DNA from: Leuctra nigra
Lineage: Eukaryota > Arthropoda > Insecta > Plecoptera > Leuctridae
Reading direction: 5' to 3'
Length of the DNA: 64,000 bases
Assembly (NCBI GenBank): GCA_934045905.1
Contig: OW203766.1
Span: forward strand, 13,319,809 to 13,383,808
A program made the translations under genes and the position numbers. Positions within the stretch are counted from its first letter, which is position 1. Each line of letters opens with the position of its first letter. Under the pieces are notes generated by a model. It saw nothing but the letters and a program-made list of their open reading frames with translations. It did no database searches and was not told the origin of the DNA. Positions 45,541-57,500 of this stretch are shown here, piece after piece.

Positions 45541-48500
45541 ATCCAGCTTGAGTTGATAAGTGTTGGGGATGAAGGCGTCGTAGCCTTCAAGTCCCACCTG
45601 GAAAATATTCTAATTCTGAGTGGTGTTTCAGGAATACATTTCCGTCATAAAACAATATTTAAAAAATTAATACATTTTGAATGGCTTAAAAGTCATAGAA
45701 AGTTGGTCCCCGACAAATTGGATTTGAAAATCAATCAAACAAGGCTAGATTCAAAGTTTCGGAGCCAATTGAAAGAATGTCACAACAATATACACAATCA
45801 AACAATCACAATCTAACGATATAAATGCCTCAGTACAAAACAATGTTATCAATGCAACTTCGTAACAGCCATCTAATATGGAGGTAAAACAAATCGATTT
45901 CAAGTGATCAAGGTCATGGTGAGGTCATTTACACTTTTCGATTGATCATGTTTTGAAGCTGTTTCAAAATAAATTAAAAACGTTGACCGATTAGACTGCG
46001 AAAATTTATAAAACAAGAGATAAATTGGTTTTGATCTCGATGTCTTTGTACTGTAAAACTTAACTTGTTAATTATTTTATTTAATAATCAGTTTTTACAT
46101 GAACGATAAATGTCAGATTAAAATTTAGTTTACAACGTGAAACACAAGAGATCAAAGGGAGACGCTATGTGTGATGAAGGTGATCTTGAAGAGAGTCACG
46201 TACCATCTTGATGCTTTCCTCCCAGAGGCGGAGCGCCATCTTGGGGTCCCGCGCCTTGGCCGAGGGAATCTTCTTGCCGCAATTGCTGAGAACAAAAGAG
46301 CCACATTGCGTCAGATTCCATCACTCATACACAATCACTCTGTCATGTTCAGGTATGACAGGTGGAACACCACATGTCACGCAATAGAGTGAAATATCTC
46401 ATTTGGTACTAGACATAATTAACACTTATGGCTTCGTGAAATTGAAATGTATTTATGACCCAAGTTTCGACAGAAATAGTACTGTCATCAGGGTCAGTCA
46501 ACTCAATAATGTAAACTTGACCCAACTAAAAATGATCGCTCAATAAATTTGAGTGACTGACAAAAGATCGCACCATCAGAGCATGGATGATCCGACTCAG
46601 TCCATAAGCGATCTCCTTTATCTCACTCCAGTTACCTAGTAGTACCTACATGACCTCTCATTTCATGATAATAACAAACATTGAAATAATGTTAAATTGG
46701 AACATGACCAGCAGTCATTCAAATTTGTTCAACGATCACATTTTGAGCGAGCGTCACCACGGAACTCTTATGGCACTTTCTCTGTTTGTGTGTGTGTTTT
46801 TCTTTTGTTTGTTTGTTTGTTTTTTGCCTGCACTGCCCAGGTCAAACCGCACAACCAATCGATCTGAAATTTTGCACACATACTAACGTAATCTATGCGG
46901 TCTCTGGGATCGTTTTTGAAAGGGATCCTGAGATTGGTTTAAATTTAAAAAAAATATCTTTCGATTGGTTAATCCGATCAATTTGCAAAGTCATTGCAAC
47001 CAACATTATCCCCAATCTTACAAAGTTTCAGCCAAATCCTCCCATTGGTTAAAATTTAAAACCATCTTTTCTGTGATTTTTTAAATTTAAACTAGAATTG
47101 ACTGACCAAACTTCGCATGGTCATTGGGACCAACATTTTAGGTATTTTTGACAATTTAAAGACTAATCTGTATTTATTTTCAAAAGTTATTTAAGGTAAG
47201 GACAGTTTAAGGCATTTTATTCCATGAAATATTTAAAAATGTATACTAAATTTTCATCACTGCCTTCTTGATCCTTCAGTTTCAAGGCCTGTAGCGCAGC
47301 TGATAGTTGCAAACGCATCAAATCGGATGGCTCGCTCATCAACGCGTTAAACTGAGCGTTTTCCTAGATCAAAGTGTACGTAAAGAAAGAATAAAAAACT
47401 AACAACAGTGGTAACAGATAAGCACAAATCAAAGTTTGTTATCCACCCGAAGAAAAGAGATGGTCGCTGAAATCACGTTCTGCGAACTAGGAAATAATAT
47501 TGAAATTACAATATAGATATTTCAACATCATCCTGATATTATATAGACTACAAAAGATGCTGTTTATTAATTAATGACAATGAGTTTTTGTTAAACATTA
47601 ATCCAATGATTTATGACCTTGTTTCTAGATACCTTATTGCTACTCATTTCATTATTTACCAGCATTATTGACCCTGAAGATTACAGCGCTATTTCTACCG
47701 AAACGTAAATCCAATATTGATACAATTTCCATGACTAAATACAAAATAACGAACGCAACGATTGAGTTTTAAGTGCAGAAGAATCCAGTTTTCATTGACT
47801 CTTTCTTCCGAATGATTCAGAAATTAACATAATGTTTTATTATATCCTGTTGTGTATTGTTGGTCGATCACAGAAGTCAAGGATAAATAAAATGCCTTCG
47901 ATATTTTGGGTGATTTTATAGGCGGATATTGAAAGGATTTAGAAAACCTGTTTTATCCGCAATATAACAAGAGCTAGCAGTTTGATTTTTAGATTCAGGT
48001 TGAAGGTTAAAAACATTGGAGATAATAGTTCCTATGTATAATCGTAACATTTGAACTATTTACATTATGAAAAATATGAAAATTAATATAGAAAATTTCT
48101 TATTCGAATTCAGGACCCTTACCTAATATCGGATTTTTTTCACACTATGACCACGGTAAGACCAAGATAAGACGGTCCACGGTAGGTCACGTAACTGGTG
48201 CCACGACGGTCTTACCGGCGTCCTAGATCTCTAGCATGCTTTAGCGGACCATGCCAAGACCTTTTTATATTAAATCGGGACTAAGGAATTGTCTTACCTC
48301 GGTCTTACACTATGACGGGCTTGCTGCAAGATTGTCATAGTGAAAACATTTTATTAGGTTTTATTTGGTTTATTAATATCGTGTTTTTTCACACTATGAC
48401 CACGACCAAGATTAGACGGTCCACGGTAGTCCCGGCCTAGTCCGAATTTAATATTAATTTTAGTGTATAAATTTTAGTAATTTCAGTGCCACGACGGTCT

Positions 48501-51500
48501 TACCGGCGGGCTAGATCTCTAGCATGTTTTGGCGGACCGCGCTAAGACCTTTTATATTAAATCGGGACTAAGGAATTGTCTTATCTCGGTCTTACACTAT
48601 GACGGTCTTACTGTAAGACCGTCATAGCGACAAGATTTTATTATGTAAGGGTCCTGCAGTATAAATACCAACTTACTATGTGTGCCCAAACTAGAAGCTC
48701 AAAAAGCTAGAAAAATCAGTACATAAGCTTGAAGTCGAAATTTAGTTTACGCTCCACTTTGGGGTGTATTTCCATTATACTGTGGCATAGCTTAAATAAA
48801 CTGAAGTAAATGTAGCCATTAGCCTAAGGTTAATTTAAACTGAGGAAAGCTGCAGTATATTATAACGGTAATACACCGCATTTCCCAAGTGGAGCTTAAA
48901 CTAACTGTAGCTATGGACCCTTTCCATTAGTTTAAACTTTATAAATACCCCAAGATTAAACTAATGGTAGTATCGGCCCTAAGCTGGTTTTTATATTGAA
49001 AGATCGGCTAAAATAAATAGATGTGTTACTTAATTTTTTCATGTTTTCCGTAGTTTGAATAGTTCAAAAAAATGACTTTCGTCTTTATTTTATTTTATTC
49101 CAACCTTTCCAACAATGTCGGGTAAGGGGTTTACATATATCTTAAAAACTATAACTAAGTATTTGAAACATTGTAAACCATTACTAGGGCATTCAATCAG
49201 CGCCTGTTTGCCAGACTCGACGCATCATTTTTCTTCGAACTTCTCCTTCCTCTCCAGCATCTCTTCCCACTTCTCTCCATCTTCCCACCTCTTCTCCCTC
49301 TCAACTTCTTTCCATCTTTCTCCTCTATCTTCCACATCCCTTTTGATGTGATCTTTCCACCTCTCTCTTGGTCTTCCTTCTCTTCTTTTCGTATCTCTTC
49401 TTGTCATTTCTCATGCTTCTTGGAATCCTGATCTTATCCATCATCATTACTCTTCTAAACCATTTCAGCCTCTCTCTTCCAATCTTATAATTCAATCTCT
49501 CTACTCCCGACTTTTCTCTTATTGTATTACTTCTAATTTTGTCCATTTTTTGTCACTCCTGGGGTGGGATTACATAAAATGATAACTTTCTTGTCACGGT
49601 GACAAGCTTCTCATCTCAATGCTATTCACGGCCTTCTAGGGACTTGTCACCGTGACAAGGAAGTTATCATTTTATGTGATCGCACCCCTGATACTGCCCT
49701 TAAAAATTTCATTTATGATATTTCATTTCATTTCTGAGCAGTAAACTCTTCGAAGTGTCAAGGTCTCCTTGATTTGCTGTATCAAGGTCGGCATTTGACA
49801 CCTCTTGCATTGTGCCTACACATTGTTGTGAGAGAATCACACAAGATAGCGTTACTCTCAGCAGGGGGTCTTCAAGCGACATACCAAGAAGTCGGGAGAG
49901 ATTTATAGCGATCATGACCCTGTACTGACCTCTTGACCTACACGCGATCGTCAGCCGTCACTTTCGACACAAACAAAACAATAGACTATTGGATTGTAGT
50001 GATGAAATAACTTTAGGTGACCGCGGACTATTTACACAGTTATTTTATAACCGCAATAAAACAATTAAAATAATTGGTGGGCACCATTAGTTTAAGTATT
50101 TTATTGCGGTTATAAAGTTACTGCAATGATTTTCGGAAGAAGTGTTTAATTAAATGAATTAAATTAGTGAATTAGTGTTCATCCAACCATTGGTAGCCTC
50201 GTGTATGTATAGCACCTGCCATTATTTTAGATTCACTCAATCGATCGGCTAGGATACGAACGAAAGCGACTTGGGTTTACGTATTATGTAAATAATTCGC
50301 CTGAATTGTTCCAACCATTGAATGTCATCTTTCTTTTCATAATGTATTATAAAACATCAACCCCATAAGTTATAACAAATTGCATGAACTGAAGATGAAA
50401 CGAAAATATCTACAGTTTAAAAAATTATGAGTCGAAATAATAAGCGAGCAGAGGGTAAAAAACTGCAGTGATAGCAGGAGGTCGTATACTATAGGGGTTG
50501 AAGCTGTTTATTTATTCTCAATGCAAAAGGTTTTGAGCTCCAACGATAAGGGAGCAGCACGGTAGGGTATTATACCTCTATTATACCGCTATACGCGCTT
50601 TTATGCCGCTATAATACCTTTGCTGGACGCGAATAAGTAGACCTATTGAGAAAAAAGCGCTGAGGATTTAAATTATTTAAATTTTAAAATATTTGATATG
50701 TTAAGGGTCGCGAGAAAATTCGTATCATTCACGATAATTAAACACAAACCATTAGAAAATTGATAAATTGGCCTTCATGCTAAAAGCAAATTGTGCATCA
50801 TTGCCTTCAGGCGATTCGACCGAAAAAAGTGATCACAACTTAGGTAGTCATTTTTGGACGAAAAAATCTGGACGATTGCAAATGAGTAAAATGCGCGTTA
50901 CTTGTACATTGCTTGTACCCATGCTTGTACCAAAGAGAATAAGTATAGGATAATAGTTTTGAACGGCGCGTCGACAGCTAGGTCATTTTGCGCACATTAA
51001 TATTTTATTATTTCGTTGATCATAGATGGAGGATATGGGGAGGGGTTGGCCAAAGGGGCCCGATCCGGGGGAGTCCAGCACTGGGTGGGGGGGGGGGGGG
51101 GGGGGCGAGGGGACCGTAAATTCGAAGGAGGACATGAGTAGGTTGACCCTCCAAAGAATAGATCAAACCATTTATCGTTTGGGTATAGGGCTATAAGGGG
51201 ATTAAAATTATTTTCAAAAATTAAAACCTAAAATTTGTATGGTAGAAAATGATTGTGCTAAAATACAAGTGAGTTGTAGACCACTTATTGACTTAGACAA
51301 ACGCTCCCCCAACCTTTGAGTGCGGTAGTTTTGTCAAAGTCGTGATTTTTATAAAAGATCAATGAATGATATAAAAACTCTTGCATTTGCTCCAGGCTTG
51401 ATGCTGAGTGAAGAACTAATCGAATCAGCCACACGCGATATTCACCGGACGCTATACACACTTCATTATCAATAATTAGCATAGATAACTAAGTAGTGAA

Positions 51501-54500
51501 TTATCTTCTAATTTATGGTCGTCACGCACGAGATTTCAATCTGCTATGGGAGTTCATTTAATTTTGAAGCCCAGTCTCATAAATACTCATGTGATTTATG
51601 ATAACTTGAAATGGCTGATGTGATAATAAAATATTATTCCAATTCGTTTGCACGTGATGTCATCTCATTGTTGCCTGTCACCATCTTGATGTCACGCAGA
51701 ATAGCTGTAATTCTCTGTTTTTTGACGATATTTTATAGTTGATGGGTAACTGGGAAATTGTATACTTAAGCTGGGTCCACATAGACCGTTTTTCCGTTTT
51801 GCGTTTTCCGTTTTTCTCTCTTGACCAATCACAAGCCTGCCGCACGCGGATTTTCTTCTCGCCGCGCCGCATAAACTTCAACGAGGATTTTAAAAAAGAC
51901 GCACGGCGGAAGTGACGTAAAACTTTTAATAACCAATCACGTACGACTACGTCACATGGTCAAATAACATGGCCGATCTAACACTAAATGCATTATTTTA
52001 AAATTACATACCTGGGAAGAAAATTAGTCCATCTAAATACCTACGATCACCACACTTTACAGGGATCGGAAACTGTCTGACTAGCTGGCCATGTGCTTGG
52101 TCACCTTGAACACAACAATCATAGAACAGGCGGCTGTGATGTCAATCTCGTTACACATGTCTTTATCTCCCGCCAGAACATAATTCAAATATTCGACAAT
52201 GCGCTATCATCTTTAGCAGCGGCAAGTTTGAGAAGCTCTTTCAAACCTGGCGGCAATTGTGTGAATCAAATTAAAACACTCCAAAATCGTACTTTTTTTA
52301 AATTTCGCGGGTCACCGGCCGGAAGTAAACGGGTGCAGGAAGTCATCAGGTGCAAATCGGCCGACCAAGCACTGGGCCGCCATCATTTAGCATTGATCTT
52401 ATAGGAGTGACGTCACAATACGCAGACAGTTTCCGATCCCTGGAAACTTCAGCGCATGTGCGCATGTGCACTTTCGGCATCGGATATTTTATAAACATAT
52501 AGCTGTTTATTACGGTCTTACTTTATCTCCTTTCTGAAAAAAAATCGGTAACAATCAAAACACTTTACACGCATTATCCGATTTTGATGAAATTTTAACC
52601 GCATGTGCACTTTCGGCGTACGCACAATGACGTCACCTACCTGTAGTAGCAGCCCGTCGCCTCGCCGACGTCCTGGTCGACTGCGCAGTGGATGGTGCAC
52701 TGCGCCCCCTGCTCCGACGTCACTTACCTGTAGTAGCAGCCCGTCGCCTCGCCGACGTCCTGGTCGACTGCGCAGTGGATGGTGCACTGCGCCCCCTGCT
52801 CCGACGTCACTTACCTGTAGTAGCAGCCCGTCTCCTCGCCGACGTCCTGGTCGACTGCGCAGTGGATGGTGCACTGTGCCCCCTGCTCCGACGTCTTGAT
52901 GAAGTGCGCCGTGAAGTGCTTGAACATGAAGTTGCAGCCGGGCAGGTAGGAGTCGTCCATGTTGCGCGTGATGTCGGTGTTCACCCAGCCCGGGTGGAGC
53001 GCGTTAGACGTCACGCCAGTGCCTGGACACACATCCACGTTCAAACATCAACTTAGTTTATTGTCAACTTATTGAGGGACTCCTTTTGACTCTTTTGACA
53101 AGGACCTCTGTGTTTTTTTGTTTTTTTTGCTGTTTCTTGGAGCAAAGCAATTTTTGTTTTGTTGCACCGTTGCACCGATCGATTTAAAATTTTGTACACA
53201 TGTAGAGACAACCTTTTCTGTTTGCAGACCCTAATTGTTTGAAATCCGTTCATTGGTTTAAATTTAAACAAAATTTAAATTTTAAATAAACTATAAATAA
53301 AATGTATATATCCTGATAGGCTGAAAAATGAAAATGGCCTGCGATAAATCTGATCAAACTCATATTATGCATGGACATTAAGACCATCATTGTCTATAAT
53401 TTTCAAATTTTTGTCCCAATCAGTTAAGAACGTATGCACTTTATGACATATTTAATAGCTGTCAGAAATAAAGTATGGAAATGACGGTTTTTACACTGCA
53501 ACTGGATCTGATTTGCATAGGTACCAGAGTGCTTAGATGCTATTTTCAAGTTTCAATGAATAGCAGATACTTTTGTGTTGATTGAGTGGATCATATTTCA
53601 ATTCAATATGGATGTATATGTTTTCTGTGCGTTGTGTACGCAATTCCTGTTCGAGAATTTGCACGTATAGGAACTGGTGCTCGATCATCAACGCGGTACA
53701 CTGAGCGTTTTCCTAGTTATGTACCACGGCGTTGTCCGGGTGCAATGGGTAGTCCCGCGTAGGTCCAGAATGTTTTGAAGTAATTCCAGAGCATTTAGGT
53801 TAGGCTGCTTATACGATTTGCGCAAGGTCCTAAGGAGTAACTATGCAAAATTTGGTTTAGATCGGTGAAACATATTTACATATTCAACCTCTATGATGCA
53901 AACAATACATTCGATGATTCGATCTCCTTGAATAGTCATCTTAACAAATCTGCAAATCTATTGATGAAAGCAAGACAAGCACATTGTGACACCTAAGCAA
54001 GTGTGGATTTAGAGTCAGGACCATGGTTACTATGGATCATGTTTGTCGAGAAGAAGATTTCCATAATAAATTGACGATTATTATACTAAAATATTTCAGA
54101 AAACGGACTATATCCCTCTGTCACTAAGATAATTTATAAATTACAAAATATTTTATTGTGCCATATAAATTTCTGCATCTTTGGGATTGATTTCTTTGGC
54201 TCAAGATAATTTATAATGAGAGAAATATTTTATTGTGACAGGTATATAAATTTGTCAATCATCTCATTTCCATGGCATATTATGATTTATTTATATGGAA
54301 ACTTGAACGTTGTTAAGGTCAAGAGTAGGTACAACATGATACACTCACACCTGTGTAGATATCATTTTGTGCTGTAACAGTTTAGTTGAAATTTGTTGGA
54401 TAGGTTCCTTTCTCCATTGTGCGGTGGAACCTTGGAGCTAATAACATCATCAGAGCAATGCTATTATGAGTTATGACAGCCACTTTGAACTTTAAATATG

Positions 54501-57500
54501 TAGATATTGTGTAATTTTATTTCTGTAAAAGCAGATGAGGAAGTCCCGAAGTCCATTTCTCGATTTTGAGTTATACCCACTTTTGGATTGATGTAATGAA
54601 GCTTTTTTGACAAATGAAGCAATTGTAATCTTTGCTAATGTCAACAAATGCAGTTATATTATAATTATTATCTTAAATTATGACTCATGTCACCATTACA
54701 AATAATATAATTGATGGACGCAGAATTATTGGTTAATTGGAGCTAGGGATGGCACTCGGTAAAATTTACCGGTAAATTAAGGTAAATTTACCGGTAAATT
54801 TACCGATTATTAATTTACCGGTAAAAAAATGGTAAATTTTGTTTTTTTGATCCTCTCCAATGTATGAATGGAGATATCTAATTTTAAGTAAAAACTATAA
54901 GTAAACATCAGTGTGACAACATTAGCTGTTAGGCATATTTTACGTTGATTTTTTGGTTGTCCTCAACCATTCAGAATGATAACTCCATCCATATACCATT
55001 ACTTCCAATGTTGGAATCTCTCTTCAGCCCCACCGATGGCTGCCACCTTATCGCGGTGGTGGGGTTTGTGTTGGCCAATGATCCATTGCAGCTACGCCGG
55101 CGAGCATATGCTCATGTGTAAGGGTTACCCATGCCGGACAGGTCAGTGGTGAGGTCCAGACAAAGAGCAGCCAGGGTCGGCCTAACCATGTCCTCCCTTG
55201 AATTTGCGGTCCTCTTCCCTCCCCTCGGGCCGGCCTTCCCCCTCGAGATGGTGATCCCCCTGAAATCGGGTTCCGTCGGCCCACTCCTCACACCCCCCGG
55301 TCCGTCCCCATTCCAGCCTGGCCTCCCCACCAGTGTTGGACTCCCCCGGATCTGGCCCGTTAGGTCGCCCCTCCCCATGTCCACCACTTATATCAACAAA
55401 GTTAAATGCAAAAATGCAAAAATTAATGTGCGCAATATAACCTCGTCGTTGACGCGCCGTTAAACCACAATAATCTAATCTAATCTAATCTCTCTTCAGG
55501 TTTGCTTATTTAGCAGACACAGATTGATCAAATTGGTGGTCGACAATTCCTCTTATGGGAGAATAGCACAGGCAGGCATGGCATAGCCTACACTAGATTG
55601 GTCGAATCAATGCTATTCGGCTATATTATCCCTTATCAATATGGAGTATTGTCATTATTAACATTGATTATAGATGTAGGTATTGTTATTGTCCTGACTG
55701 CGGTAATCTTTGTAAATGGGTCAAATAATCAAGTAGGGTCATTTTTGTATTTGGTATAGTCATGAATTGGTATTTGCCATCATTTTTCAAAATTTACCGC
55801 TGACCGGTAAATTTACCGGTAAAATTTACCGGTAAATTTACCGATTTTTTCAGACCCGGTAAAAGTGCCATCCCTAATTGGAGCTCACTTCAAGTACCTA
55901 TCATTGGAATGCACTTCCGGCCTTCTACTTCTGAGGTACAGATTTATATTATATGAATCTGAAGACCATGTCATTTAAATTATACGATTAAGTGCTCTCG
56001 AAAATGCCACTACTTCTCGCAAATAAAAATTCATAAGGTCTTCGCTTGTAAATAAATTTAAATAAAAATCTCTATTTTGTACACAATTAAGAGTCGGCTG
56101 CCCTCGAAGGTAAACATTGGAAATAATATTTCACAAATCGTCATAATATTTGAACTATTCACATTACGGTGACAAATAATTACCTAACTAATTTCTTAGT
56201 CGACCTTAGCAATCTAAACCCCAACTTAATGTACAATGTATGAAGTCGAGTTTAAAAGTTAAAGCAAAAATCATATCAGTTTATTAATTTTTAAATTTTT
56301 TTAAATTTAAATGGTTCAAAAGTTAATATTATTCCCAGTGTTTAGATTCGAATGACGGAACATGTATGGCTGACTTGTATTCCGGAGGCCCGGGTTCGAT
56401 TCCCGCGGCCGTCCTTCCTGGACTGTTTTTTTTTCGTGGTATTCCCTCAGTCGACAGGCAAATGCTGGGAAGGTACCCTACTAATAGGCCACGACCGCCT
56501 CCTTCCCACCTTCCATCCTTACCTACTCTTCACCATCATCTCCCAATCATCATCATAATCATTTATCCGTCACCATTAGCCTCGCTGCAGAAAAGGGCGA
56601 CGTTAAGCCCCAGACAAAAAATAAATACATTCGAATGCAGCCGAATCTTTACGTACGGGAAGCGAAGGAAGAGGCCTCTAAATCAGATATATCTTGAGAT
56701 TACTTGGAATTGTTTACGAAAGTGTTAATTTCTCTCTTGTCAATGACCCCAACTCGCGGGCGACCTTGAGCAAAACTGTGCCACATCCATTGTAATGATA
56801 TTCCCTCGCACACGCACAAATACGCACTTCTAGGAAGACAAGTCTCATTTCATTGACAAGTTCGTTGACTGAAACATGACCAACAACGTCTCATTTATTA
56901 GGTCGTTGGTCTTGACATACAGCAGAAATCATACTCACGAATTCTGTAGATTGATCTCATCATTTTGAACCTTTCAAATTATGAAAATGTGAAACATTAC
57001 TAGGAAAACGCTCACCCTTGAAACAGTTATCAAACTTATCACGACATATCTCCAAGTTATGATGTCATAAGGAAGTTTGTCCTATCTCAAGCCATGTTAA
57101 TATTATGACTTTTCGTTAAATCATAGCTTATGACGTGGTAAAAATTTCAAGAATATGGGCCCTGTATACCGCGTTGATGAGCGAGCCTTCGTACTGCATC
57201 CGATTTGATATGCGTGTGCAAGTATCAGCTGCTCTACAGGCCTTGGAACTGAAGCACCAAGTAGCCAGGGATAAAAAGTTCGAAAACTGTATATACAATT
57301 TTCAAATATTTCAAGATTATAGAATAAAATGTCCCTAAAAATGACAATAACTTTTAAAAATAACTACAGATTAATCTTCAAATTGGCAAAAATACCTAAA
57401 ACGTTGGTCCCATGGCCATTTTTAAGTTGATCGGTCAATCGGTTTTAGTTTACATTTCAAAAATCACAGGGAATATTGTTTTAAATATAAACCAATGGGA

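Noticed and set aside
52518..53056. Arg-rich and Ala-rich frames over the 87-bp array
   Set aside because: Wrong-frame or antisense readings of the dehydrogenase exon and its donor copies.
55112..55463. Overlapping frames of about 90-110 codons near 55 kb
   Set aside because: They lie in the GC-rich retroposon-like repeat and recur, with disruptions, in its other copies.
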